Shown here in pieces: positions 48,377 to 61,500 of a stretch of DNA of 64,000 nucleotides (position 1 is its first letter; each line of letters opens with the position of its first letter). The position numbers were made by a program, and so were the translations under genes. The notes below the pieces were generated by a model that saw nothing but the letters and a program-made list of their open reading frames with translations, made no database searches and was not told the origin of the DNA. The stretch is from Macropodus opercularis (Eukaryota > Chordata > Actinopteri > Anabantiformes > Osphronemidae), in NCBI GenBank assembly GCA_030770545.1, contig CM061096.1, forward strand, positions 16,845,501 through 16,909,500. The letters are read 5' to 3'.

Positions 48377-50394
48377 AGGCTCCACCCCACAGCATACATT
48401 CCTTCACAAAACCCTTCAGCTCCCCCGTAGTGATCCCCATTATAGCCTAGCTGCCCCTAGTGTATCTATGAGTAGACGCAAGCAACGTCTTGGTGGAGGA
48501 GTACGTGGGGAGGACCGGGGAGAGGAACCATCAGCTGGCCGGACTTCTTCAGTCGACAACCAGTCCTCTGTCCTCTGGAGCTGACACAGACGCAGAACTG
48601 GTGACGTGGAATCACATCCCAGTTGCTAAACTGGTGCGACTGACTAAAAAGGTTTCGGAGCCAGATACGAAACCGACTGGACTCATCTGTGGCAGGAGTA
48701 CGGCTTGTGTCTTTCTACTGTATTTATTCGATGATATTTATTAAGGTTCTGCAACGCTGGCAGCGTCTGATAAGACCGAGCAGCTGAGGACGACGAGGTC
48801 CACGGAGTCGCAGCAGAGGCCGCGTCCAATGACAAACGATGAAGGCTACAGAGGAAGAGCAGCTATGTAGTGGAAGGAGCCAGAACCCGACGTGGAGGCT
48901 TCAGCGGAGAGAACACGTCAGAGGCTGTTTGCACAGCTGGACTCATCCCCTTCCCTCCACAGGAAACTGAGACATTTAGCAAGCAGCAGAAGAACAAGTC
49001 TAAAAGTTCTTACTGTGACTCAGTCCAGCCGGCTGCGTGTAATTAGTGATGAGCGGGCGGAATCGCTCTGAACTGGAATCCAGCTGCAAACCAGCACCAT
49101 AACAAGTTGTGTCTGGATTAAAAAGTTTAAAGACTCGATCTGCCATTTAAAGGAAAGGATTCTAAAGGACTGAAGCGTCTTCCTTTACGTCAGTAGAACA
49201 TTTACTCCAGTACACACAGTACACAACACTTTCATGCTGCGTTACACTTGGACTTTTCAACGGAAAATGTGTTTTACTTGACTACTTGTGTCCTGGGTCA
49301 GAACAGATCAGGATTAAACTCAAATGAAACACGACACAAAGATCAAACACGTGTGAAAATTATCCCGTGTGAGTGATTTTTACTTCAAGTACATTTTGAT
49401 GTCACTAATTCAACTAAAAACCTTTGGTAGTAAACCCGGTATTTTCACACTGGTACTTTAGGGATTGTTTGAATAACTGATGAGACATCAGATATAAACC
49501 TTTGTTTTTCTAAAACAAGTTTCAGGTTTGACCTCATTGTGCTATTTTAGAGGGAGATATTGAGCTATTAACGTTCAGATGATACATTTAAATAATGAAC
49601 ATTGAGAGGAAACATCTGGAGGTCAATTAATGGACTTTAACGGGGGGGTTCGGACCATCTCCTGCACCTGCTACAACCTTGATCAGAATTAAACTACTTC
49701 AGAGGCTAAAACAATCCCATGTCCTTCCTGTGGGTCGTTTGCTGGATCACTAATAGTTACTTTAGTGTGGAAGCAGCACTTTGTGCCAACTTAGTTTTCC
49801 CTAGAAAACCCGTCATGCAGCAGTGACTTTGAGGACTTTTATCAATACCTAGCGAGGAAGGTTTGGCATAATTGACGACAGGTTCCACTCTAGTTTTGAA
49901 TGTGAGGCGTTTTAATACCTAAAAACCAAAACATGTTGTACAGTTGCTGAGACAAATGAAAAGTTACCAGTAGGACTCCACTTGGTCATTGCGTGGGGCA
50001 TTTCAAGAAGCAGCTGCCATGTGAAACAAAATCAATTGTCAACTACGCAACTAGTTTTTTTTAAGTAGAGATCAAAAAACAAAACTTAACACATTTAGCA
50101 AACAAGGGCTAAACACATTTTCTACTGTGAACACGTTGCTACAGCTCACGTTGTTGAGATCAGAGCGTCACAAGAGACAACAGTAAAAATGGCATTTTAT
50201 AAAAAGTTTTAATTTCATTGAGCAAAAAAAAAAAAAACCCAGAACAAACGACAAGTTAAAATTGACTGTAGCCTTAAACTGACAATAAAAATAAAAGATT
50301 GGTGATCACAAGGAACACAGAGCTTTAAAATCAACAGTGAAGTACGTCCAAATACATGGTCCACGGACAGGAGACGTCTGCTCGGCCGGAGGAC
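48377..50394. other. Converging 3' UTRs of ccn1-like and ddx39a
   Basis: The two genes point toward each other. The left part is the ccn1-like 3' UTR, with an AU-rich stretch at 48721-48743 and an ATTAAA signal at 49117-49122 that may end it. The right part is the ddx39a 3' UTR on the minus strand, with ATTAAA (tttaat on plus) at about 50208-50213 as a candidate signal. No further gene is seen. Confidence 0.5.
48721..48743 (+). promoter_or_regulatory. AU-rich element in the ccn1-like 3' UTR
   Basis: Two ATTTA pentamers in TATTTATT contexts lie 345-365 bases after the stop codon. Such elements destabilise immediate-early mRNAs, and CCN1 transcripts are known to be short-lived. The functional role is inferred. 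Confidence 0.35.
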
Positions 50395-53300
50395 TCATCT
50401 GGACTGTTCGACTGAGGGGGGACAGAGGAGACGACATGTGAACCACCAGCGTGAGGAGTAACAGCTGAGCATACCAGCGTTTCACCAGCAGGTTAAACAT
50501 GCGAAGGATTTAAAGAGACGAGGCCAAAACGACTGAGGCGCCAACATCCCAACTGGTTAGAGAAATCTAATCGTTTGAGTCACTGCATCGCGTCCATGGC
50601 AGCACTAACTGTTTAGCTGCTCTTAGATAAGAGCCTTCAAATAAACAGACACCTGGCGACAGTTCGCAGGGGAAATTTGGCGCCGAAACGTTTACGTGAC
50701 ATTTGGAGAAACATGTGAAGGAGCTAAGTCAGAGGTAAAGAGGTGGAGCATCTTTGTTTCATTCTTATGCTACTGGGCTGTTCACAGTAAAGGTGGTGGT
50801 GAGGCTTTAGTTTTATATGGTGCCTGGTTGAAGCTTTGCCATTTCAGGTGGCAGATAGATGCACCACTGCCCATAATGCTAAACGTTAAACTGTCTGCAC
50901 CATCTCTGGATTTGTTTTCTATAGCAGTTATGTTCTAGGATTATGTACTTGCACTGTAAAATACACACGAATACTAAAAATGCTGTTTTCAAAGATCCAT
51001 GCGAACCCTGACGCAGACTAAGAGGTTAAGGAGCTCCCGTATCAGTGCACCTCAACAGACTTACTGTAAGAGGAGATGTCGATCTCGTCTGGCAGCTCGG
51101 CCACGTTGACCTCGAAGCGGTCCTGCACATCGTTCAGAGTCTTGGCATCGGTCTCATCTGACACGAAGGTTATGGCCAGACCTTTGGTTCCAAACCTGCC
51201 GGCACGGGCCACCTGAGCAGAGCCGAAGGACACAGGAGTCAAACACGATCAAATGAATTACATGACTTATCCCAAACATGAAAGACGGTCCATCCACGTC
51301 ATCGCTGCTGCTCTCACCCTGTGCAGATAGGTGTCAGAATCTTCTGGCATGTCGTAGTTGAAGACTATGTTCACTCGCTCGATGTCCATCCCTCGGCCAA
51401 ACAGGTTTGTCGCCACCAGGATCCGCCTCTGGAAGTCTTTGAACTGCTGATAGCGAGACAACCTGGGGAGTTCACAGTCAGAAATATGAAGACAGCTGCA
51501 GTGGGCATTTACACACCGTGATGTGTTGAGTTAACTGATGGTGCCTTAGGCTCCATAAACATGCTAAGCATTCAGAGGAGCACAGAGGAAGGTGCGTGAT
51601 GGGGGGGGTTCACCTCTCCTCCTGAGCCATGCCCCTGTGGATAGCGATGGCAGGGAAATTTTGCTCCACGAGCAGCTGAGACAAGGCGATGCAACGCTGC
51701 ACTGACTTGACAAAGATCACCACCTAGAAGCAAGAACGGGTAGGTAAACTTGTGCTCCAACAGGATAAAGGGTTAACGCAGAGAAGACGTTTAGCATCGA
51801 ACCTGGTTAAACTCCAAAACGTCAAGCAGGTCGAAGAGCTTGCGGTTCTTCTCACTGTCCTTCAGTTTGCAGTAGTACTGTTGCAGACCATGGAGTGTAA
51901 GTTTGGTCTCATCGTCCACAAACACTTCCATGGGCTGCACGAGACACAAAAGTGCATGTGAGCATTTAACAGTGAAGTATGTCTCCAAGCAGCAGCTTCA
52001 ATTACAGGTTCACCCATGATCAGTCCATGTGATCACTTACATCCTGCATGAATTTGCGGCAGACGGGTCGGATCTCTTTGCTGAGCGTTGCACTGAACAT
52101 CATGACCTGCTTCTCGTGGGGCGTGATTCTGAAGATGTCCTGAACATCACGCCTCATGTCTGTCACACAAACATACATTATATACACAGAGTTGATACCC
52201 TGCTTTCACGTGAAACCTAGCTCTTCAAACTAAAGTGTTGTCCATAGACCAGAATATGAACCAGTAAGTTAACTTTAAACAGCCAGGTGGAAAAAGAGGT
52301 CACATGACCCATGGACCAGTAAACTAATCGCCACTTGGTGCAACAGTCCCATCACTTATAGATACAAAAAACAACCCCTGAAACAAAGACTTCTTGTTTC
52401 AGGGGGGGATGTTCAAAAAAACAAAAAACAAAAAACTATTAGATTGACTCTAAGAGTCTACTACAAGCAGAAAACTCACCTAGCTGCTCCAACATCTTGT
52501 CACACTCGTCCAGAACAAAATGCTTGACGTTCTTCAGGCTGAGCGTCTTGTTCCGGATCAGAGCAAGGATACGACCTGGCGTCCCGACAACAATATGAGG
52601 GCAGTTCTTCTTCAACACCTCCTCGTCTTTCTTGATGGCCAGGCCACCGAAGAAAACAGCTGCTTTGACCGTTGGCATATACTTTGAGAAGCGCTCATAC
52701 TCCTTACTGATCTGGAAGGCCAGCTCTCGTGTGTGACACATGACCAATACAGACACCTATGGAGTAAATGGAACCTGACTCGTAATGTGTCCTATACATT
52801 TCATGTAGGAATGTGCTTATGAGAGCTAGCAAGTTTGCTCAGGAGTAAAGTAAATCCAGACACTCACCTGACCGTCCACAGGTTCGATCTGTTGCAGTGT
52901 GGCCAGCACAAACACAGCTGTCTTCCCCATACCAGACTTGGCCTGACATAGGATGTCCATGCCGAGGATAGCTTGCGGGATGCACTCGTGCTGGACTGCA
53001 GGCAAACACACAATATACATTGAAATTGTTGTAATCAATGTTACTGTAGTAGAAAATGTGTGTACTCAGAATAGAATATATGCTCAGAATGTATAGGATG
53101 GAGTCTATACTCTATGTAGGTATTAACAGGAATAGGTTTTCATGAGTGCAGGCATGAAGTAAGATCGTCAGACTAGGAGTTACAGGAGTTTACTGCAGCA
53201 AATGTCTGAAGTAGTGATGCACATTTGACTGGAGCCATAGCATATGAGGCATTGAGGTCAGCTGTTTGAGTCGAGTTTGTCCCTAGACAAAGCTATACAT

Positions 53301-53612
53301 TTTCTCCCTTACTGGGGCTGCTATTAAAGAGTTAGTTTGAAAAGGTGTGCTCGTTTTTCCCCACAAAGTGAAAATTACTAGACCACGTCCATCTGAACGC
53401 TCACCTTCAGACGGATGCTCAAAACCACAGTCGATGATGGCACGGAGCAGCTCCGGCTTCAGCAGGAAATCTCTGAAGCCTGAGCTGTGGATGGAAACGT
53501 AGGAACCCTTCACCTCCTTCTTCCCCGCAGGTGTCGCACTCTCCGGTGCTCCCTGTGGTTCTTCGTCTTCTTCATAATCAAGCAGCTCGTTGTCAACGTC
53601 ATTCTCAGCCAT
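50395..53612 (-). CDS. ddx39a: DECD-box RNA helicase DDX39A (UAP56 paralogue)
   Basis: This is a nuclear ATP-dependent RNA helicase of the UAP56/URH49 type, which loads the TREX complex for splicing and mRNA export. Coding exons on the minus strand are 53405-53612 (ATG 53610-53612), 52868-52995, 52480-52756, 52041-52159, 51803-51934, 51614-51723, 51318-51462, 51065-51212 and 50395-50411 (stop 50395-50397). They total 1284 nt, or 427 aa, identical in length to human DDX39A. Visible motifs are motif I AKSGMGKT, Ia TRELA, II DECD, III SAT and VI HRVARAGRFG. The last exon carries only five codons plus stop (IEQSR). DDX39A is preferred to DDX39B by text such as ERVNIVFNYDMPED, KDSEKNRK, GMAQEERLSR and VAELPDEI. 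The N-terminus MAENDVDNELLDYEEDEEPQ is shared or mixed between the two. A short last coding exon of this kind is easily missed by gene finders. Confidence 0.92.
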
Positions 53613-54520
53613 TGTGTCAGTCTGAAACAATGTTTTGACTACATCAGATATACAGATACAAAATGAACTCAAACACGCCTTAAAGCACATCTTCACTGTA
53701 CTAGCGCAGATTTTCACCTCTACTTGGGCAGTAGCAGCCACCAGATACTTTTATGGAGGCCATTGTGTGGGTCCACCTGTTGTAGGCTTCACTAAAGACC
53801 ATTTACTCGCCTGTGTGAAGGGGGAAGGCGTAGACGTCTCCGTGTGCGTTTAAAAGTCTAAAGTACTGCAGACGCCGTGACGCACTACTGATTTAAACCC
53901 AGGGACCATTGTTGCGGGCTCCTCACAAATACAACATACAAGACTAGTGGTTGAGCCGCACTGACCGTTTAACATGAAACCAGAACAAGCAACGAACTCT
54001 GGCCAATTATAATAAAGTTAACGCTGAATAAACAACGTTTTATAAGACAAAGGGTCTCGGGTTGACTCACTCTGCCGGATTAACCAGACCGGTTAGCTTC
54101 GAAGCTAAATTACATTGGAACGCCATTGTGTTGCATAACCGGTGCTAACGTGGCAAGCTAACGTGCTAAATGCAAGTTATCTTCGCTTAGATGACACGGA
54201 GAACAATATTAACGCACATCAGCAAAGTGACTACCAAATAGTGAGCTACAGGGGACGTCAAAACATCACGCGTCTACAGAGAAGATCTGACTTTAACATA
54301 CGAGGGGGAAAATGGAGGTTTGGCTAAGCTAGCTAGTGCTAGGCGACACACCGCTAGCCTACAGCTTGAAACAGACAATGAACACGATTTCATTTTTGAG
54401 GATTTACGGCGTTGCTTTAGTGAAACTAAGCTAGGTTTAAAATTCTCTCACAAAACCTCACTCCGCTAAACCTTAAACAACCGCACCGCAGCTAAACAAA
54501 CAGTAAGAACACATTCTCAC

Positions 54521-54600
54521 CTTTTCTGCGTTTGCTACGAGTCCACCTTCCGATCACAACCGCATGGACAGGCCTCAGTTGGTTTATACGGGCAACCGGA
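54521..54600 (-). promoter_or_regulatory. ddx39a: ddx39a untranslated exon 1 and core promoter
   Basis: On the minus strand, CGCAGAAAAG|GTGAGA ends a non-coding first exon at 54521, joining the acceptor before 53621 across an 899-bp intron. A CCGTATAAACC TATA-like motif lies near 54583-54593, about 65 bases before the donor. The exact start site is uncertain. Confidence 0.45.
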
Positions 54601-54851
54601 AGTCTCGCCTCCTCAAATGCGCGTCAATACTATTGGTGGATTGAGACGCCGACCGGCATCCGTAGTCGGTGATTGGTCGAAAACTGTGCCGCAGATTAAA
54701 AAAGCGGGACTGCAGCCGGAGATCGGAGTTACGGCTGCCTGAGAGGGACATACTAGTCAAACCGCAAAAAAAAAAAAACAGCACCTCAGAGAAGAATTAT
54801 TACAGTTTGCTAATAATAATATATACAATAAGAACAGTCGAACAACAAGAA

Positions 54852-54895
54852 CCACACACACACACACATATAAATATATATATTTATTTATCCAG
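54852..54895. repeat. CA and AT microsatellite
   Basis: A short CA run is followed by alternating TA-rich sequence (about 54868-54885). It lies between the ddx39a promoter and the end of the lrrc8d-like gene. No function is apparent. Confidence 0.7.
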
Positions 54896-55022
54896 AAACA
54901 AGAAATATAACATTGGTATGTGTTAATTTCATAAGCCTTATTTATTGCACAGTTCAACGCCAATGATGAACAACCTCACTCATTTTGCCTTAAGAACTAG
55001 CAGTAGAACAGCGTCACTAAGC

Positions 55023-58000
55023 TTATATCTGGGATTCCAGTGCCGTAGAGAGGTCCCACTGTGTAGGAGAGAAGCTCTGGAAACTGTCCGACTCCGGCCG
55101 GGAAGCAGCCTGGAAGTGTTCCCTGGAGCTTAGGAAAACTCTGACACTGGGAGCCAAAGACAGAAAGAGCCATTCTTCCACCAGAAGCCCTCCTGCATGT
55201 AGCCCCCAGCAGCGTCCGAGTTCAGCAGGCAGTTCCTCCAGGCGGTTACTGCGCAGGTCCAACCTGCACAAATAGCTTAAAGCTGAAATCCCGCTGGGTA
55301 ATGAATCGAGGGAGTTGTGAGCCACATTTAGGATCCGCAGCTCCAGACAGCTCCTGAAAAGATCCGAGGGCAGCTTCCGCAGCCTGTTCCCGCTGAGGTC
55401 CAGCTCCGTGAGCAGCTGCAGGGCCTTCACCTCTGCAGGCAGCTCTACTAACAAGTTACCGGCCAGCAGCAGCCGGCGAAGGCAGCGAAGAGTGAAAAGT
55501 GCTGGGGGAAGACTCCGGATCTGGTTGTTGGTCAGATCCAGGAGCTCTAGGCCTCGAAGCACAGCAACGCTGGCCGGCACAGCCAGAACACGGTTGTAGG
55601 CAAGTCTGAGGCAAGAAAGCCGCAGAAGAGGCGCCGGACCGAGCAGGTCCTCTAGACTTCGCAGCTGGTTATGCTGCAGGTTGAGTGTCCGCAGGCCGGT
55701 CAGAGCCGGCAGGGTGGTGGGCAAGCGTTCGAGCTGGCAGCCCTGCAGCAGCAGCTCTGTCAGGTTGACCATCCGCTTTAGGCCCGTGAGCACCAGCAGC
55801 CTGGTGCCCTCATTGTAGACCTCCAGCCTCACCAAGCTGCCTGCCACCTCACACAGCTCTCCAGGTATCCGCTGTAGCATTCCTCGAATCACGAGCACAC
55901 GGAGGTGACGTAAGTGTCTGAGGCTCCCCAGCACCCGGCCGTGGCTCAACCCACCTTCACTGCTCAGGAAGCCTGACAGATGGAGCTCGTGCAAGCTGTG
56001 GAGGGAGAGGACCCATCTGGGGATCTCTGAGGCCTGAGTGAAGGCGAGGTGCAGGACCTCCAGACGTTCCTGAAGGACTCCAAGTGCACTGGGATCCACA
56101 GCTGCTGTGCAGTGGTACAGGTGCAGCTCCCTGTTTCAGGAAGAACCAATAGAAGAAGTTATTCATGCTGAATAAGTGTGTGAGTGTGGGTTTTGGGCGA
56201 GAAACCACTGAAGGACTCACCTGAGCGAGGTCATGTCCGTGACCTGTGCGGTAAACCTGGCATCTGTGATGTGCTCAAGTTTGAGGACTTGAAGACGGCT
56301 GAGGCTGAAGACGGCCGGAGGGATGCGCGGCAGGGCCACCAGCTGCAGCGTGGAGCGGCCATCTGCGTCCACGCTAGCCATGGTTCTGAGCTTCTCTTCC
56401 CCCCAGCGCCTCTCCAGGTTTTCCTCGAGCAGCCTGATCTCGCTGACGGGGGACAGGAACACGGACAGACGCTGGGCCAGCAGAGGGTCATACTGGTCTA
56501 ACATGTGCAGGAGGAAGGCCAGATCATTCCTGAGGTCTGGAACTCCCAGCGAGTAGAGGTCCTTCATTGGGTGGAAGGAATACTGCCGCAGAGAGCTAAG
56601 GAGAACCGATTAAGAACAACACGACCCAACAACAAAAATCGCCTGTGATCGCATGTCTGGCATTGCCTGAGCTCATCAGAAGTCACACACACGTACAAGC
56701 CAACGTGTTCTTCTCTCCCCTCTCTGCCTCCTCACCCCAACCGGGGAAGGCAGATGGCCGCCCACCCTGAGCCCGGCGTCCACTGTCTCCTGACCTGCTC
56801 ATTGGGGTCTGTTGGGTTTTACAACTCTGTGCAGTTGTGTTGAATGAATACGCACCTGTGTAAAATCCAGCTGATGGCGTAGACGTTGAGCAGACCGTAC
56901 AGCCCCAGCAGCGACAGGTAGGCCACCAGCAGCTTCCTCAGGAGAGAGGAGAGCACATGGATACACTCAAAGGTGGAGTAGCCCAGCAGGGCCTGCTCCT
57001 CAGGGCGACAGGTGTGGCTGAAGGATATGGAGCCGAGCAGAGGGACGGTGGAGCCGGCGATCAGCGCCACCATCAGCAGTTTGAAGATCGTCTGAGCCAA
57101 GTAGACCTGAACATATAAACTGAGTAATCAGTGTTTGGAGCAGAGCCCATGCCTGCGGCCTTAGAGCACAGGATGAGCTGCTGAGCCCACGTACTCGGTG
57201 TGAGAGGGTCTCTCACCCTGTAGATGACAGCAGAGGTCTCACAGTGGGACCGGAATTTCCGGACCTTTTCGAACAGCGCCCTGGCCTGTTCCCCATCGCT
57301 CTTATCCAGGGTGACCGGTCGCCTCGGTCTGTCCTTCGTCACCAACGGACTGGAGGCAGGACAGTATCCGCGGGACACCGACGACACGCTGGAGGCGCTG
57401 CCTGACCTCTTCAGCAACGGGCTGTCTGTGCTCAGACACTTCGGGCGGGTCACGGCGGGTGAGGAGGAGGACAGTAGAGGGAGGGGGGGGACTCGTCTCG
57501 CCTCCCCCTGCTCCTGAAGGTTCTCCTGCTGGGCAGCGTCGGACAGGGCCTGAGACGTCCACGGAGACTCGCAGCACTTTGCCAAGATGGCCAGGAAGTG
57601 CTCTATGCGGGCAGAGGTGTGGGGGAAGTGGAGCCAGAAGGAGCCGCTGGCCACCAGAACCAGGGACTGCAGCAAAGCCAGGTAGGGCAAGAAGCGGGAA
57701 AACAAGGGCAGAGCCTCGCGGTAACACACCTGCAGTCACACAGCTGCTGTGAACCTGGATGCTTTTGGCCACTTGAGGGCAACAGAGGCAAACTGACATA
57801 TTTTCACCCTGTAAGTAAAGACGCTCAGACATTCGTTTGTTATTGAGGCACAGTTTCTGTTGGTTGTTGTCACAAGTACAAACCATCAAATTTAACCCAT
57901 GTGCAGCCTCCGACAGGCCAAACAACCCCACTGATAACTAGGAGGCTCAAAGCTCAAACATCCAAGCAATGAACACGTGTGGGTCTATGACGAACCAGTT

Positions 58001-58537
58001 CATCTAAAGAAGCGTGTTGTGATTTATTGTCTGTCTGCAGCTTTTTTATCCAACCCTTGTGTGAGCTTAGAGCCTCCTGTGTTTACTTTGACCCCTCGAA
58101 GCCTGCACCAGGGTTAAGACATGAAAGGTTCGAATCTAAATAAATTAAAGTGATAATTATGATATAAGCTGAAGTTTGTCATAAAAGTCCTGATATTACT
58201 ACTGACGCCGCTCGGGATCAGCTACCTGGCTGACGTAGAGGTACTGCTGGTAAACCAGATGTGTGCGACGGCCCTGGGCTGCGGGACGAACGTGTGGGAC
58301 GCTGGGTGGAACATTTGTCGGTGCTGGAGTCACAACCACATCGATGGAACTGTGACTACTGGGATCCAGAGGAATGCACACGACCTGGTCCCTGGACAGC
58401 TGCTCAGTACAGGCCAGAACCGACGCCATCAGCATCAGCACCACCAGGTAGTCCATGAAGACCTCCCACCAGGGCTTCAGCAGCTTCGACCTGCTCAGAT
58501 GCTGGTTCAGAGGAACCAGCTCGGACAGGGAGAACAT
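55023..58537 (-). CDS. LRRC8D-like volume-regulated anion channel subunit
   Basis: This is a plasma-membrane subunit of LRRC8 (VRAC) hexameric channels, which release chloride and organic osmolytes when cells swell. Coding exons on the minus strand are 58226-58537 (ATG 58535-58537; exon to 58543), 57217-57729, 56856-57106, 56221-56595 and 55023-56130 (stop 55023-55025). Together they give 2559 nt, or 852 aa (human LRRC8D has 858). The N-terminus MFSLSELVPLN, then LLKPWWEVFMDYLVVLMLMA, is the pore-lining helix and TM1. TM2 lies at FLPYLALLQSLVLVASG, TM3 near FKLLMVALIAGSTVPLLG and TM4 near LLVAYLSLLGLYGLLNVYA. The cytoplasmic loop has DGEQARALFEKVRKFR, very close to LRRC8D. About 15 leucine-rich repeats follow from NDLAFLLHMLDQYD onward. 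The last roughly 35 residues are a Ser/Phe-rich tail unlike the short LRRC8D end. Human LRRC8D is coded by a single exon, so five coding exons is odd. It is probably a divergent fish paralogue; no stop or frameshift is seen. Confidence 0.86.
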
Positions 58538-58543
58538 GCCGAC

Positions 58544-61500
58544 CTCTGGGAAAAACCGAAGGCTACAAGCTTCTTACTGCAAACAAACAAGTAAAAAGCA
58601 AAACTTCTGAAATTATTTTTTAACAAATTTCTTCTTTGTGCAGCAAACCAAGTTAAAAGGTCCTTTAATGTGCTTCTAGGCTAAAGTGTGGCGTCTGTAG
58701 GTTTCAGTGCCATGAACCATGCAGATCTCCCCCCAGTCACAAATGTGAGGGAAGGATGTGCGGTGAACCAGAACGTGGCTGATAGAGGACGTTAGATTAA
58801 AACATTTGATCAGTGACTGTGTTACTTCAGAGACAATACAGCCGCTAATTGAACCCTTTATGGACACAACTAGTTAAAACTACATCATTCAAAACCAGAA
58901 CCACAGTAAATGTTCTTACCCCTCCTGTGTAGTTGAAACAGCCTCTGTTACTTCTCCCTGTTCTTAAACTCCAGTCTCACCCTCACCTCCCCTGGTTGCC
59001 TCTCCCTTTTCTGGTCCCCTCACATTCCGGCGTTGCCCGGTTCCGTCATGAAAACCTCCTGAAACCCCTCCTCAGCTGGGCGACATGCAGCCTTTTAGCC
59101 CGTTGCCACGGCAGCGGAGGATGTGAGGCTCGGCACTACACGTTTGCTTGAGGCCCGCTGAGATCGGGGGTGAGCTTTAACTCCTTCCTTACTTCTATAA
59201 AACCGAAGGACACAGAATCATTTGTCTCAGAGCTCCACTCTATCGACATGTACAGCTTCTCCTCATTTAAACCTAGAATTCCTCAGATGGACGCAGGCGC
59301 ATCGAAGGTGACCTTTGATCACCAACGCTCTCTGGTAAGATTCCAGCAGGGGGCGCTTGACCTCAGTTCATGTCCCACTTGTCAGTTTCTCTTGCTGAGT
59401 AGTTACTGGCTCGGTAGAATCACGTTTGAAACACTAGAAGTTGCAGGTTTAACCACGGTTCCTGTTTGACTTCAGTCAGTGCTCAGATGCCCTCGTCTCT
59501 CCTCACCCAACCAACGGCGTCACTGCAGCAGCGGAATGAGCCACTGCGACGTGAGACAGGAACAAAGCTGCTGCTCGTGACACACGACGACAACAACAAC
59601 ACATTCGGTGCCTCACAAATGAACAACGCATGTGTGTAGAAGAGCAGGAGGGTCACAGAAGTCACAGAGTTGTTTTCTTTGAAGAATCTGGAGCAAAGAC
59701 ACAAACTGACAGAACCACAATGTGATCTGAGCTGCACAGCTGGTGTGTGTGATTACAAAAAATACAACTTTGCTTAAAGAAGCATTAAAACATACTGGTG
59801 CATAAAAAAGATTAGCACATTACTGTACGGTTACTATTTGCTTATTATGTTGCATTATTATAGCCTGTTGGTTCATTGTTTTTACACAACATCAAGTGTG
59901 TAAAAGTGTGACAGATGAAGATCATAGCCAATAATAAAAAAGACTGTTTAGGCAACAAAAAACTGGATTTGTCTCAGATACACAGCAAAGATGATACAGA
60001 GACATTAATTTGCTTCCAAAGTCCAAATGGACCAGAACTGAAGACAAAAACCACCGATGCTCCTGATAAAACGTCATTTTTGTCAAATTGAAGCTCGTGG
60101 TTTCAAAGCTGAGAACCCAGACAACCACGGTACGCTTTCAGTTGTGAACCTCTTGGATTACAAACCGACATCAACAGATCCAGTCTGGGTCCAATTCAAC
60201 AAATCGGTTCGGTGTTTTATTTGTTTTTAATTGCGCTGAACTTATTTGAATGTTCGGAGGCTGAATTGACCTGAGTGGCTTTAGGCAGTTCCGTCACAAC
60301 AATCGATTGGATTTTACTTATGTGGCAGAAAGTGACATCCCCTCGAGCAGCTCTACAACACACACGAAAGAAACCTCAAGCCAAACGAAGACGAGTCCAG
60401 AGACGCGGCACCGCGGTGAGAACAGAGGAGGAAGAAGGTCAGAGCCTCCAGCAGTAAAGGTCGGAGCCTGAAACCTCTTCCTGCTGCTTCACGCTGAGCG
60501 TTGCATCACGAGTCGCTTCCACGATCTCACAGCACAGAAACGGGAGTTTTTGCGTTTCTCGGGGAAACGTGGCTTAAATTAGCCCGCGGGGCTGTGGTGT
60601 GGCGAGCTGAAGGTTTCACCAACACCCTCGGTTCAAAGTTCTGCTGCGAAAAGGCTGCGGCTTCACACCTCTGCTCTCAGAGCAACGCCCCGAGGCAGGG
60701 AAGCCGAGGGTGGGGTTGGTTCATGTGAGAGGATTCACACGTCCACACGGTGACAACAGGCCTCAGCTCATCAGGCCGATGCTTCAGGCGGGACGTGGGT
60801 GCAGCCAACACAAAACCCCAATAAAAACACTGGATGCCACACAAAAGTCCAATTAGCCTGACAGGGAATGTCCAGAGAGAGAGAGACGTTCCTCACCTCC
60901 GGGGATGGGCCAGAACCCGGACGGATCAGATGAATAAATGGATCAGAGAAGACTGAGAACCTCCACCGACGACGATGAAGACTCCTACTCGTCATGTGCT
61001 TCGAGATGTTGTCGACACAAACCGTTCATGCCGATCTCCTCGTAAACTCTCAGTGGTTTTGGTGACCTCATGGGTCCGTCAGCCGTCCACGGAACCACGG
61101 CGGCGCACGGGTTCCCACACCTGGTTGACGCGATGCTCGTGGGTCCGCCGTCTGTACTATTATGGCCGCGTTCGCTCAGACTCCTTTCGTGGTTTGTGGA
61201 AGTGCTTTCATCTACATCTGATGTCTTTGACCTGAAACACTACGTTTGTGTTTAATCTGAATCAGTGACTGATTGAAAGCAGTAGGAGGATGCGATAAGA
61301 TGCAACACAGAAAGAAAAATGCCTCAGCAACGCCGTGTTTCCTGTTCAGTGGGAGGCACAGGCCTACATGAGAATGCTGTGGCTTTACTTTAGCACTTAG
61401 GCCTGTGAAGTAGTGTGATATCGAGAACAGGCCACGGTTCCCAGGCTACTCTTAAATATAGACGCGTTGGGCCTGGTTCTTACTCAACACCGTTAGCGAA

